DNA from: Solwaraspora sp. WMMD1047
GTDB lineage: Bacteria > Actinomycetota > Actinomycetes > Mycobacteriales > Micromonosporaceae
Direction: 5' to 3'
Length of the DNA: 64,000 nt
Assembly: GCF_029626155.1 (NCBI RefSeq)
Contig: NZ_JARUBL010000001.1
Span: 4,692,501-4,756,500 of the forward strand
Below, one piece after another: positions 10,496 to 18,869 of the stretch; the first letter of the stretch is position 1, and every line of letters begins with the position of its first letter. A program made the position numbers and the translations under genes. Under the pieces are notes generated by a model. That model did not search any database and was not told the DNA's origin. It saw only the letters and a program-made list of their open reading frames with translations.

Positions 10496-10530
10496 CCCCA
10501 CGGAGGCACCCCGGAAACGGGCCCGTGGGG
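10496..10530 (+). terminator. Stem-loop after the NarL two-component operon
   Basis: CCCCACGG (10496-10503) pairs with CCGTGGGG (10523-10530). Inside lies CCCG-GAAA-CGGG, a stable GNRA-type tetraloop hairpin. There is no U-tract, which is usual for actinobacterial terminators. It starts at the response regulator stop codon. Confidence 0.6.
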
Positions 10531-10602
10531 TGACGCCCCGGCACCGTCCGGAACCACATCCTTCCGTCGCAGGCAACCGGCCTGGCGGACGGAGGACACA
10601 GG

Positions 10603-11541
10603 ATGAGTCGACGACGGACCCGGTTGGCCGGGCGGGGCGCCACGGTGCTGCTGGTGCTGGTCGGCCTGGTCGGGCCGGCGGCGGCCCGGGCGGCCGCGGG
10701 CACCGGGGCGGCCCGGGCGGACATCGGCAGCAGCACCTACACCGCCACCGACACCGCCGCCGGCACGGAGGTGGCGGCCGCGATGCGGGCCGCCGGCGGG
10801 CCGTACGCGGACTGGGTGGCCGACGGCCGGAGGTTTCTCGCCTTCGACCCGCGCGGGGACGGACGGGCGGTGGAGGCGCTCGGCGACCCGGACACCGCGG
10901 ACCGGATCGTGATCCTGGTTCCCGGGGTGGCCAGCAGGCTGCGCGACTTCGACCGGGGTCTCGGCGGCGTCCGCCGGCGGGCACCGGCGGCGCAGGCGCG
11001 GGCACTGCACCGGCAGTTGCGGATCGCCGACCCGGGGGCGCGGGTCGCCGTGCTGGCCTGGCTCGGCTACGACCCGCCAGACGGCATCGGCTGGTCAGCG
11101 GCCCGCTCCGACAGCGCCCGGACCGGCTCCGAAGAGCTGGTCGACCTGGTGTGGACGCTGGCGGCGGCCCGGCCGGCCGCGGCGATCACCGTGGTCGGGC
11201 ACAGCTACGGCGCCGTCGTCGTCGGGCTGGCCGCCGGTCGACTGCCCTGCCAGGTGACCGACCTGGTCTCGCTCGGCGGGGTGGGGATGGGCGCGGCCGA
11301 GGTCGCCGGCCTGGGCAGCCCGGCCCGGGTCTGGGCGGCGCAGGCGGCCGACGACTGGATCCGCTGGCTGCCGCCGGTGCGGCTGTTCGGCCTCGGGCAC
11401 GGCGTGCGACCCGCCGATCCCGCGTTCGGGGCCAGACCGCTGCCCACCGGCGCCGGGGCCGGCCACGACGACTACCTGGTGCCCGGCAGCCCGACCCTGG
11501 ACGCCCTGGCAGGCGTCGTCCTGCGGTCGGCCCGCCCGTGA
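10603..11541 (+). CDS. Secreted alpha/beta hydrolase, DUF1023 type
   Basis: A 312-residue protein with an N-terminal Arg-rich stretch and hydrophobic segment ('GATVLLVLVGLVGPAAARA'), a likely signal peptide or anchor. The body matches actinobacterial DUF1023 alpha/beta hydrolases: 'DRIVILVPGVASRLRDF' oxyanion strand, nucleophile elbow G-H-S-Y-G in 'VVGHSYGAVV', and a terminal 'GHDDYLVPGS' His/Asp region. Substrate is unknown; lipid or ester hydrolysis is inference. Relatives often sit near type VII secretion genes, but this one is 11 kb from that locus. The stop overlaps the next start by 4 nt (GTGA). Confidence 0.82.
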   Translation: MSRRRTRLAGRGATVLLVLVGLVGPAAARAAAGTGAARADIGSSTYTATDTAAGTEVAAAMRAAGGPYADWVADGRRFLAFDPRGDGRAVEALGDPDTADRIVILVPGVASRLRDFDRGLGGVRRRAPAAQARALHRQLRIADPGARVAVLAWLGYDPPDGIGWSAARSDSARTGSEELVDLVWTLAAARPAAAITVVGHSYGAVVVGLAAGRLPCQVTDLVSLGGVGMGAAEVAGLGSPARVWAAQAADDWIRWLPPVRLFGLGHGVRPADPAFGARPLPTGAGAGHDDYLVPGSPTLDALAGVVLRSARP

Positions 11542-11627
11542 CCGGGCACCAGGCCGCCGGCCCGACCGTGACCGGGCACCAGGCCGCCGGCCCGACCGTG
11601 ACCGGGCACCGGGCCGTCGTCTCGACC
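11538..11627 (+). repeat. 30-bp tandem repeat x3 spanning the start codon
   Basis: Units at 11538-11567 and 11568-11597 are identical; the third (11598-11627) diverges in its second half. Each begins with GTGACCGGGCAC, so each supplies a possible in-frame GTG start. They encode 'VTGHQAAGPT'-like decapeptides. Confidence 0.9.
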
Positions 11628-12938
11628 GTCAGCCGGTCGCCGGGCGTCAACCGGCCGACGGACCGGGACACCGCCGCCGGGGACCCGACGGCGCGGGACC
11701 GGAGCATCGACGGGCTGCGCGCGTACGCCATTGTCGCCGTGGTGGTCGGGCACTGGCTGGTCACCGGGCTGGTGGTCGCCCCGGACGGCAGCCTCGGCCA
11801 GGCCAGCCCGCTGACCGCGATGCCGGCGCTGGCCCCGGCCACCTGGTTCCTGCAGGCCCTCGGCCTGTTCTTCCTCACCGGCGGGTACGCCTCGGCCCGC
11901 TCGCTGCGCCGGGCCGGCGAGCGCGGCACCGACCAGCGGACCTGGCTGGTACACCGGCTGCGGCGGCTGGCGCTGCCGGCGGGTGCGCTGCTCGCCGCCG
12001 GGGCCGGCGTCCTGGTCGCGGCCGACGCCCTCGGCGTGCCCGGGCGCACCCTGCGCACGGCCGGCATGCTGGCGGTCAGCCCGCTGTGGTTCCTGCTGGC
12101 GTTCGCGGCCCTGGCGGCGTCGACCGGGCCGCTGCTGGCCGCGGTACGCCGGTTCGGGCCGGTCGCGGTGGCCGCACCGGCGATCGCCGTGGTCGCCGCG
12201 AGCGACCTGGTCGGCCGTCTCGCCGGGCCGGCCGCCAACGGCTGGCGTACCCCGGTGGCGCTGCTCGCCGCCTGGCTGGTGCCGTACCTGCTGGGGTTGG
12301 TGTTGGCCGGCGGCGGACTCGACCGCCGGCGGACGGCCTGGTGGCTCGCGCTCGGCGGCGCCGCCGGCCTGGTCGCGCTGGTGACGCTGGCCGGCTATCC
12401 GGCCAGCGCGGTGGGGGTGCCCGGCGCCGGTGCGTCGAACCTGAGCCCGCCGTCGCTAGCGGCGGTCAGCCTGGCGGTCGCCCAGATCGGGGTGGCGCTG
12501 CTGCTGCGCGACCGGTTGACCGGGCTGATGCGGCGGCCGGCCTGGTGGAACCCGGTACGCCGGCTGAACCGGGCGGCCGCCGGCAGCTACCTGTGCCATC
12601 AGCCCGTCCTGGTCGGGCTGGCCCTGCTCGCCCTCTTCGTCGTCGGCCGGACCGACGGCCCGACGGGCGGCGTCCCGGCCGACAGCGGGGTCGGCGGCGT
12701 GGGGGCCGACGGTGTCGGCGGGGCGGTGACCGTGCCGGGGCTGCTGGCCGAGCCGGACGGACCGGCCTGGATCGCCGCCCGGCTGGGCTGGTTCCCGGTG
12801 CTGGCGGCCGTGCTCGGGTTCGTGCTGTGGCGGGTGTACGATGACTCGCGTTCCGGATCCGGCCGAGCTGTGGAGGTGATCGCTGTGCGAGATAGCGATC
12901 CTCCCAGTCGTGGCCGGGCCGGCCTCCGGTCCCGCTGA
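11538..12938 (+). CDS. Acyltransferase-3 family membrane protein
   Basis: A 466-residue membrane protein. After a hydrophilic N terminus (about 55 residues) comes 'RDRSIDGLRAYAIVAVVVGHW', the family signature with its conserved His in TM1, then about nine further membrane segments. Acyltransferase-3 proteins move acyl groups onto extracytoplasmic sugars, lipids or glycans; the acceptor here is unknown. GTG 11538 overlaps the upstream stop. The start codon belongs to a 30-bp unit repeated three times (11538-11627), giving in-frame GTGs at 11538, 11568 and 11598, so the true N terminus is ambiguous. The C-terminal 25 residues are hydrophilic and include a small inverted repeat in the DNA (12878-12900). 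Confidence 0.8.
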   Translation: MTGHQAAGPTVTGHQAAGPTVTGHRAVVSTVSRSPGVNRPTDRDTAAGDPTARDRSIDGLRAYAIVAVVVGHWLVTGLVVAPDGSLGQASPLTAMPALAPATWFLQALGLFFLTGGYASARSLRRAGERGTDQRTWLVHRLRRLALPAGALLAAGAGVLVAADALGVPGRTLRTAGMLAVSPLWFLLAFAALAASTGPLLAAVRRFGPVAVAAPAIAVVAASDLVGRLAGPAANGWRTPVALLAAWLVPYLLGLVLAGGGLDRRRTAWWLALGGAAGLVALVTLAGYPASAVGVPGAGASNLSPPSLAAVSLAVAQIGVALLLRDRLTGLMRRPAWWNPVRRLNRAAAGSYLCHQPVLVGLALLALFVVGRTDGPTGGVPADSGVGGVGADGVGGAVTVPGLLAEPDGPAWIAARLGWFPVLAAVLGFVLWRVYDDSRSGSGRAVEVIAVRDSDPPSRGRAGLRSR

Positions 12939-13190
12939 GTCGTCGCTCCACTGAGGCCACGACGCAGCCGGTGAACTGACCCGGTCCCGCCCCGCCACCG
13001 CACCCGCTCGACCGCCCGGCCCCGGCCGGCGCGGCGCCCCGCGCGGTGCGGCGAGCCGCGCCCGACCGTCCACCTGGGCGGCCGGAGCCCCGGCCCGGTC
13101 ACGACACCGTCCGCCCCCTGTCGTTCCGCTCGGCCACCGGCCGGCGCCCACGCGCCGGACCGGTCGGCCGTCGAGCCGCCGGAGAACCCG

Positions 13191-13277
13191 ATGAACCGCT
13201 ACGTCGCCCCGCTCGGCTTCACCCTCGCCGCCATGTGGGTGGTGGTCGTCTTCGTCCTGGTCAGCAGCACACCGTGA
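13191..13277 (+). CDS. Small single-span membrane protein (28 aa)
   Basis: ATG 13191 to TGA 13277 encodes 28 residues: a short 'MNRYVAPLGF' N terminus, a hydrophobic run of about 16 residues rich in Val/Phe/Leu with one Trp, and 'SSTP' at the end. GGAG lies 7 nt before the ATG, and codon third positions are GC-rich. It stands alone in 360 bp between the acyltransferase and the VWA gene, facing the latter. I do not recognise a family; it may be a regulatory small membrane protein. Size means coding is less certain than for neighbours. Confidence 0.5.
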   Translation: MNRYVAPLGFTLAAMWVVVVFVLVSSTP

Positions 13278-13298
13278 CCGGCGCAGCCGGCCGGCCGG

Positions 13299-14249
13299 TC
13301 ACGGCAGCCGGGAGGTCCACAGCAGACTCATCGCGCCCGCGATGAGGGACAGCAGCAGCGCGATTCCCGCGTACCAGTGGGTTATCTCGCGGGGTTCGGT
13401 GCGGAACCCGATCGAGGAGCCCATGTCCTCGTAGACCTCGCGCAGCTCGGTCACCGAACTGGCCTCGTAGAAGTGGCCCTGGGTGGTCTCGGCCAGCTCG
13501 GCGAGGGCGTACCGGTCGACCGGCACCCGCTGCGACTGGCCGCCGATGGTGACCCGGCCGGAGTCGGTGCCGAACGCGATGGTGGAGACCGGCACGTTCG
13601 CCGCCTGGGCCGCCGCGGCGGCCTCCGACACCGACCGCCCGGCGGTCAGGAAGCCGTCGGAGAGCAGCACGATCCGGGCCGGGGGGATGCCGGCGGCGCC
13701 GTCGGCCGGCACCGTCCGGATCGCCTCCAGGCTGGTGAAGACCGCCTCGCCGGTGGCGGTCGCCTCGGCCAGCACCAGCCCGTCGATCGCCTGCGTCACC
13801 GCCGGCCGGTCCTTGGTCGGCGGGACCAGCACGTTCGCGGACTTGGCGAAGGCCACCAACCCCAGGTTGTAGCTCTCCGGCAGCTCCGCGACGAACTGCT
13901 TCGCCGCCTCCTGGGCGGCCTGCAGCCGGGTCGGGGCCACGTCGTCGGCCTCCATCGACAGCGACACGTCGATGGCCAGCATGATGGTGGCCCGCTCCAG
14001 CGGCTCCTCCCGATCGATCGACGGGCGGGCCATCGCCGTGGCCAGCGCGATCAGGCTGAGCAGGAACGCCCCGGCGGCGGCGTGCCGGCGCCAGCCGAGC
14101 CCGCGCGGGGCGAGGGTGCGCAGCAGCTCGACGTTCGTGAAGCGCAGGGCGTAGGACTTGCGGTGCAGCTGCCGCCAGACGTAGGCGCCGGCGATCGCCA
14201 GCACCGGCAGCAGGGCCAGCAGCCACCAGGGTTGCAGAAAGCGGATCAT
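13299..14249 (-). CDS. BatA-like von Willebrand factor A domain membrane protein
   Basis: A 316-residue protein with membrane segments at the N terminus ('FLQPWWLLALLPVLAIAGAY', then about residues 58-75) and C terminus ('WYAGIALLLSLIAGAMSLLW'). The VWA domain between them carries the MIDAS motif D-x-S-x-S in 'AIDVSLSMEADD' and the later Thr and Asp ('LLSDG'). It is the third gene of a MoxR-DUF58-VWA operon, overlapping the DUF58 gene by 4 nt. In this class of operon the MoxR ATPase acts as a chaperone on VWA partners, a role known in general terms only. Confidence 0.88.
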   Translation of the reverse strand: MIRFLQPWWLLALLPVLAIAGAYVWRQLHRKSYALRFTNVELLRTLAPRGLGWRRHAAAGAFLLSLIALATAMARPSIDREEPLERATIMLAIDVSLSMEADDVAPTRLQAAQEAAKQFVAELPESYNLGLVAFAKSANVLVPPTKDRPAVTQAIDGLVLAEATATGEAVFTSLEAIRTVPADGAAGIPPARIVLLSDGFLTAGRSVSEAAAAAQAANVPVSTIAFGTDSGRVTIGGQSQRVPVDRYALAELAETTQGHFYEASSVTELREVYEDMGSSIGFRTEPREITHWYAGIALLLSLIAGAMSLLWTSRLP

Positions 14250-15355
14250 GATCCCTCGCTTCCCGGCCGGGGGACACGGGCCGGGCGGCTAGTCGTTCCA
14301 CGGGTTCGGGCGTGCCGGCGCGCGGCCACGAAGCGCACGATGTCCAGCAGCCAGTCGGAGTCGGTCCGCAGCCTCAGGTGGGCCGCACCGGCGCCGCGTA
14401 ACGCGCCGGCGATCGCGGCCCGCTGGGCGGCTGCCCCCTCGGCGTACCGGCGGCGCAGCCCCGGATCGGCGGTCTGCACCTCGTGCAGCTCACCGGTCTC
14501 CGGGTCGACCAGGGTCAGCACCCCGACGTCGGGCAGTTCGAGCTCGCGCGGGTCGACGATCTCCACCGCGAGCACGTCGTGCCGGACCGCAAGCTTGCGG
14601 ATCGGCCGGCGCCACTGCTCCGGCGGGGCCAGGAAGTCGGAGATCACCACCGCGACGCCGCGCCGGCGGGGCGGCCGGTTCAGCATGTCGACGAGCGCGC
14701 CCAGGTCGGCCCGGCCGGACCGGATCTCGGTGCCGGCGATCGACCGCAGCAGCCCCTGGGCCTCCTTGCGACCGGGTCGGGCCGGCAGCCGCACGACGTT
14801 GCCGGCACCGGCCCCACCGCTGCCGACCACCGCGCCGATCCGGTTGCCGCCCCGCACGGTCAGGTGGGTGATCGCCGCCGCGGCGGCCACCGCGAGTTCC
14901 CGCTTGAGCATCCGGCCGGTGCCGAAGTCCAGGCTGGCCGAGAGGTCCACCGCGAGCCAGGTCTCCAACTCGCGGTCGGCCACCGTACGCCGCACGTGCG
15001 GCACGGTGGTGCGGGCGGTGACCGGCCAGTCCATCCGGCGTACGTCGTCGCCGGGGCGGTACTCCCGGGACTCCCCGGCCTCGCTGCCCGGCCCCGGCAG
15101 CAGGCCGATGTAGTCGCCCTGCAGCAGGCCGTCCAGCTTGCGGGTGACGGTGATCTGCAGCCGGCTCAGCACCGCCTCGGCCCGGGCCGCCGAGGCCCCG
15201 CCGCCCCCGGGCCGGACGCCCCCGGTCGCAGTGCGGGGCACCGCGCCGTCCGGCGCGGTGGCGCCGGGCGGAGCTGGGCTGCCCGGAGCGGGGCCGGCCG
15301 GAGCGGGGCCGGCCGGGTCGGAGCCGCGTCGGCCGCTGCGTGGGCCGAGTCTCAC
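14246..15355 (-). CDS. DUF58 domain protein
   Basis: A 369-residue protein. A Pro/Gly/Ala-rich N terminus (about 60 residues) precedes a DUF58 domain with 'YRPGDDVRRMDWPVTART' and a VWA-like 'VDLSASLDFG' strand (degenerate MIDAS). GTG 15355 overlaps the MoxR stop by 4 nt (GTGA); an in-frame GTG at 15373 would add six residues. The protein belongs between MoxR and the VWA protein in the operon and is presumably part of the same complex. No signal peptide or transmembrane segment is visible, unlike the second DUF58 protein at 39520. Confidence 0.85.
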   Translation of the reverse strand: MRLGPRSGRRGSDPAGPAPAGPAPGSPAPPGATAPDGAVPRTATGGVRPGGGGASAARAEAVLSRLQITVTRKLDGLLQGDYIGLLPGPGSEAGESREYRPGDDVRRMDWPVTARTTVPHVRRTVADRELETWLAVDLSASLDFGTGRMLKRELAVAAAAAITHLTVRGGNRIGAVVGSGGAGAGNVVRLPARPGRKEAQGLLRSIAGTEIRSGRADLGALVDMLNRPPRRRGVAVVISDFLAPPEQWRRPIRKLAVRHDVLAVEIVDPRELELPDVGVLTLVDPETGELHEVQTADPGLRRRYAEGAAAQRAAIAGALRGAGAAHLRLRTDSDWLLDIVRFVAARRHARTRGTTSRPARVPRPGSEGS

Positions 15356-16470
15356 GGCATCCGTCCGGGCCACCCGGCGCCCGGACCGGGTGGCACGGGT
15401 GAACCGGGACCGGGGTTGGCGTTCTGCCGGGGGGCGACCGAGGGCATCGGGATGGTGGACATCACCCGGCCGACGATGTGGTCGGCCGGGATGTCGTCGG
15501 CCAGCGCGTCGTAGCTGAGCACCAGCCGGTGCCGCAGGATGTCCGGGGCGATGTCCAGGACGTCCTGCGGCAGGGCGTAGTCGCGTCCGCGCAGCAGGGC
15601 CAGGGCGCGGGTCGCCCGGACGATGCCCAGCGAGGCGCGCGGGCTGGCCCCGTACTGGATCAGCTGGGCGACGTCCGGCATGCCGTGCTCGGCCGGCGCC
15701 CGGGTGGCCAGCACCAGCCGCACGGTGTAGTCCACCAACGCGTTGTGCACGAAGACCTGGTCGGCCTTGCGCTGCAGGGCGACCAGTTCGGTGGGGCTGA
15801 ACACCGGGGACGGTTCCGGCGGTTGCACCCCCATCCGGTAGACGATCTCCCGCTCCTCGACGTCGGACGGGTAGCCCACCAGGATCTTCATCAGGAACCG
15901 GTCCCGCTGCGCCTCCGGCAGCGGATAGACCCCCTCCTGCTCGATCGGGTTCTGGGTCGCCATCACCAGGAACGGATGCGGGACCTTGTGCGTCTGCCCA
16001 CCGATCGACACCTGCTGCTCGGCCATCACCTCCAGCAGGGCGGACTGCACCTTCGCCGGCGCCCGGTTGATCTCGTCGGCGAGCAGGAAGTTCACGAACA
16101 CCGGACCCAGCTCGACGTCGAACTTCTCACTCGACTGCCGGTAGATCCGGGTGCCGACCAGGTCGGCCGGCACCAGGTCGGGGGTGAACTGGACCCGGGC
16201 GAAGGTGCCGCCCACCACCTTGGCGAGGCTCTCCACGGCGAGCGTCTTGGCCACGCCGGGCACGCCCTCGATCAGGCAGTGCCCCCGGGCCAGCAGCGCG
16301 ACGAACATCCGCTCGACCATCCGGTCCTGACCGACGATCACCCGCTTGATCTCGAACAACGCGCGTTCGAGCAGGCCGGCATCCTCCGCCGGGGTGGTGG
16401 CCGCGGCGGGTGAGCCACCACCGCCGCCCTCGGCGGGCGTCGGGGCGTCGGGCATCGTCGGCTGGGCCAC
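15352..16470 (-). CDS. MoxR family AAA+ ATPase
   Basis: A 372-residue AAA+ ATPase. The Walker A is the MoxR form 'GVPGVAKT', Walker B appears in 'FLLADEINRAPAKVQ', and 'VMATQNPIEQEG' and 'PEAQRDRFLMKI' are further MoxR signatures. It is thought to remodel or activate partner VWA/DUF58 proteins, which are encoded immediately downstream. The start is GTG 16470 with GGAGG 4 nt upstream; ATG 16455 is an internal alternative. A Pro/Gly-rich linker fills the first 35 residues and a Pro/Gly tail ends the protein. A paralogue lies at 40662 in the secretion locus. Confidence 0.92.
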   Translation of the reverse strand: MAQPTMPDAPTPAEGGGGGSPAAATTPAEDAGLLERALFEIKRVIVGQDRMVERMFVALLARGHCLIEGVPGVAKTLAVESLAKVVGGTFARVQFTPDLVPADLVGTRIYRQSSEKFDVELGPVFVNFLLADEINRAPAKVQSALLEVMAEQQVSIGGQTHKVPHPFLVMATQNPIEQEGVYPLPEAQRDRFLMKILVGYPSDVEEREIVYRMGVQPPEPSPVFSPTELVALQRKADQVFVHNALVDYTVRLVLATRAPAEHGMPDVAQLIQYGASPRASLGIVRATRALALLRGRDYALPQDVLDIAPDILRHRLVLSYDALADDIPADHIVGRVMSTIPMPSVAPRQNANPGPGSPVPPGPGAGWPGRMP

Positions 16471-16690
16471 CGGTCCTCCACAGCGGGGTCACGAAATCGG
16501 GTCGTTCGGCGAGGGCACGCCGCCCCAAGCCTCGCACGCCAAGCTGAAAGGTCGGACAGGGAGAACCTGAAAATCGCCTCGGACCCATCACCAGTCCAGA
16601 AAACGTCGCTCGCGGGTAGACATGGGGGGGTTTCCCGTGTGTACCATTCAGCCGTCGCCGGGCGGCTCCCCCCGTGGCCGCCCGGCGCTT

Positions 16691-16703
16691 TAAACTCCCC
16701 CGT
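16691..16703 (+). promoter_or_regulatory. Leaderless promoter -10 for the gene at 16704
   Basis: TAAACT (16691-16696) is a TANNNT -10 element with 7 nt to GTG 16704. No Shine-Dalgarno sequence precedes the GTG. The run around it is unusually AT-rich for this DNA. Confidence 0.55.
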
Positions 16704-16934
16704 GTGACGCGTCCCCGCGGTGTCGAGTCCCGTCCGATCTGCTCCGCCCGCGGCTGTCGGCTCCCGGCCGAGTTCCTGCTCCGGTGGAACAATCCCCGGC
16801 TGCACACCGCGGAGCGCCGCAAGACCTGGGCGGCCTGCGCCGGTCACCGGGAAAGCCTCGGCGGGTTCCTCGGCGCGCGGGGATTTCTCCGCGAAGTGGT
16901 ACCTGTGCCCGGATCGCCTACGCTCGACATGTGA
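16704..16934 (+). CDS. Small conserved actinobacterial protein
   Basis: A 76-residue protein with a 'CSARGC' Cys pair near residue 14, a central Trp-Asn-Asn-Pro segment ('LRWNNPRLHT'), a second 'CAGH' Cys/His near residue 47, and 'FLGARGFLREVVP' close to the end. The Cys/His spacing could bind a metal. This small family is common in actinobacteria and is often mislabelled 'acetone carboxylase'; nothing here supports that. GTG 16704 follows a -10 element by 7 nt without a Shine-Dalgarno sequence. Its stop overlaps a mini-ORF that leads into the PH-domain gene. Confidence 0.7.
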   Translation: MTRPRGVESRPICSARGCRLPAEFLLRWNNPRLHTAERRKTWAACAGHRESLGGFLGARGFLREVVPVPGSPTLDM

Positions 16935-16960
16935 TCGACGACAGCGAGGACGCGACGTGA
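16919..16960 (+). promoter_or_regulatory. Leaderless mini-ORF upstream of the PH-domain gene
   Basis: TACGCT (16919-16924) lies 6 nt before GTG 16931. From that GTG a 9-codon frame (VIDDSEDAT) ends at TGA 16958-16960, which overlaps the GTG 16957 start of the PH-domain gene as GTGA. This looks like a leaderless short frame coupled to its downstream gene. Both the promoter and translation are inferred. Confidence 0.4.
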
Positions 16961-17487
16961 CCGAGGGCCAACAAGCCGCCGCCGAGCCGGTCGGCCCGAC
17001 CGACCCGCTGGAGCCGTGGCCGGACACCGTGAGCTGGCAGCCCGTCTCCCGCGACCTGATCTGGGTGGAGCTGGTGCAGCTCGGCGTCACCATGGTCGTC
17101 CTGATCGGCGGGGTCGCGATCGGCTGGGCGCTGGTCGGGCACTGGCTGTTCGGCCTGGCGATGGCCGGCCTGCTGCTGCTCCTCGGCTGGCGGATTCCGG
17201 TGATCATCCGGGCCGTCCGGGCCTGGGGCTACGCCGAACGGGACAACGACCTGCTGGTCCGGCACGGACTGCTGGTCCGCCGGCTGTCGATCGTGCCGTA
17301 CGCCCGGATGCAGTTCGTGGACGTCACCGCCGGCCCGCTGGAACGCGCCTTCAACCTGGCCACCGTGCAACTGCACACCGCCGCCGCGGCCAGCGACGCC
17401 CGGGTGCCGGGGCTGCGGCCGGCCGAGGCGGCCCGGCTGCGGGACCGGTTGACCGCGCTCGGCGAGGATCGCGCGGAGGGGCTGTGA
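16957..17487 (+). CDS. PH domain membrane protein (YdbS/bPH2-like)
   Basis: A 176-residue protein with two adjacent membrane segments (about residues 40-80: 'VELVQLGVTMVVLIGG' and 'LFGLAMAGLLLLLGW') and a bacterial PH (bPH2/DUF304) domain with 'RHGLLVRRLSIVPYARMQFV' and 'RAFNLATVQLHTA'. YdbS-YdbT pairs are membrane proteins of largely unknown role. It overlaps the larger partner by 4 nt (GTGA). GTG 16957 has GAGGA 7-8 nt upstream; a leaderless mini-ORF also ends on this start codon. Confidence 0.85.
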   Translation: MTEGQQAAAEPVGPTDPLEPWPDTVSWQPVSRDLIWVELVQLGVTMVVLIGGVAIGWALVGHWLFGLAMAGLLLLLGWRIPVIIRAVRAWGYAERDNDLLVRHGLLVRRLSIVPYARMQFVDVTAGPLERAFNLATVQLHTAAAASDARVPGLRPAEAARLRDRLTALGEDRAEGL

Positions 17488-18866
17488 ACCCGGTCACCGA
17501 ACCCGGCGGCGACGGCGTCGCCACCGGGTACCCGGCGGCGCCCGAGCCGCGCCAGCGACTGCACCCGCTGAGCCCGGTGCTGCACGCCGCGAAGACCCTC
17601 GTCGTGATCATCGCGGCGCTCTCCTGGCAGACCCTCGGCCGGGTCGGGCTGGCCTGGTTCACCGTGATGGTCGTGGTGATGCTGCTCGGCACGGTCGTGC
17701 TGTCGGTGGTGAGCTGGTACTTCACCGGCTACCACGTGGTCGGCCGGGAGCTGCGGATCCACGAGGGACTGCTCTGGCGGCGCACCCGGGCGATCCCGCT
17801 GGAACGCCTCCAGTCGGTCGAGGTGGTCCGCCCGCTGCTCGCCCAGCTCACCGGCCTCGCCGAACTGCGGCTGGAGGTGGTCGGCGGGGGCAAGACCGAG
17901 GCGCCGCTGGCGTACATCACCGTCGCCGACGCGACCACGCTGCGCGAACGGCTGCTGCGGATCGCCGGACGGACGGCAGCACCGGCCGCCACCGGCGCAC
18001 CCGAGGCCGAGGCCGGCGACGACGCCGCCGAGCCGGGCGCCGTCGCGGTCGCGCCGGAACACCTCGTCCACGCGGTACGCAACAACGACCTGCTGATCAG
18101 CCAGCTCCTCACCCCGCAGGCGTTCCTGCTGCCGTTCGGGGTGGTGTTCGTGCTGTTCCAGTTCTTCTCCGAGGGCTCCTGGTCGTTCATCGCGGTCGCC
18201 AGCACCATCACCGCGATGGCCGGCGTGATCCTGCAGCCGATCCGTCGGGTGCTGGAGGACTGGCGGTTCGTGCTGGCCCGGGAGGAGACCACCCTGCGGG
18301 TCCGGCACGGCCTGTTGGAGACCCGTTCGCAGACCGTCCCGCTCAACCGGGTGCAGTCGATAACCGTGACCTGGCCGCTGCTGTGGCGGCTGAAGGGATG
18401 GCTGCGAATCCGGCTGGCGATCGCCGGCTACTCGGGAGCCGACCAGAGCAACGGCAGCCAGGCCGACCGGCTCCTGCCGGTGGGTGACCTGGCCGCCGCC
18501 GGGCAGGTGATGGCCGAGGTGCTGCCGGGCGTCGACGTGTCGCTGCCGCTGGCCGCGCCGCCGGCCCGGGCCCGCTGGCTGCACCCGTTCGCCCTGCGCC
18601 GGCTCGGCGCCGGCTTCACCCCGACGGTGTTCGCGGTCCGGGAAGGCGTGCTGACCCGCCAGCTCACCGTCGTGCCGTACGCCCGGATCCAGAGCGTCCG
18701 GGTGGTCCGCGGCCCCGTCCAGCGGCGACTCGGCCTGGCCACCGTGCACGCCGACACGGCCGGCGGGGCCGGGGCGGCGGCCCAGGACCGGGACCTGGCG
18801 GAGGCGTGGGCGATGGCCGCGGAGCTGACCGAACGGGCCCGCGCGGCCCGGCAGCAGACCGGCTGA
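17484..18866 (+). CDS. Multi-PH-domain membrane protein (YdbT-like)
   Basis: A 460-residue membrane protein with three bPH2 repeats. Each has the hallmark pattern 'RRTRAIPLERLQSVEVV' / 'RSQTVPLNRVQSITV' / 'RQLTVVPYARIQSVRV', at about residues 90, 275 and 390. Paired membrane segments lie ahead of the first (about 35-80) and second (about 205-240) repeats. An acidic Ala/Glu/Asp linker (about 165-195) separates repeats 1 and 2. It is translationally coupled to the smaller PH protein and probably forms a complex with it. Function in the actinobacterial envelope is unknown. Confidence 0.85.
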   Translation: MNPVTEPGGDGVATGYPAAPEPRQRLHPLSPVLHAAKTLVVIIAALSWQTLGRVGLAWFTVMVVVMLLGTVVLSVVSWYFTGYHVVGRELRIHEGLLWRRTRAIPLERLQSVEVVRPLLAQLTGLAELRLEVVGGGKTEAPLAYITVADATTLRERLLRIAGRTAAPAATGAPEAEAGDDAAEPGAVAVAPEHLVHAVRNNDLLISQLLTPQAFLLPFGVVFVLFQFFSEGSWSFIAVASTITAMAGVILQPIRRVLEDWRFVLAREETTLRVRHGLLETRSQTVPLNRVQSITVTWPLLWRLKGWLRIRLAIAGYSGADQSNGSQADRLLPVGDLAAAGQVMAEVLPGVDVSLPLAAPPARARWLHPFALRRLGAGFTPTVFAVREGVLTRQLTVVPYARIQSVRVVRGPVQRRLGLATVHADTAGGAGAAAQDRDLAEAWAMAAELTERARAARQQTG

Positions 18867-18869
18867 CCG

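Noticed and set aside
12878-12900. GATCGCT/AGCGATC inverted repeat with an internal GTG near the acyltransferase end
   Set aside because: It lies within the coding frame and the GGAGG-GTG reading gives only 17 residues in the same frame; no independent gene is supported.
16704-16934. 'Acetone carboxylase' as a name for the small protein
   Set aside because: A 76-residue protein cannot carry that activity and no carboxylase motif is visible; the label is a known annotation error for this small family.
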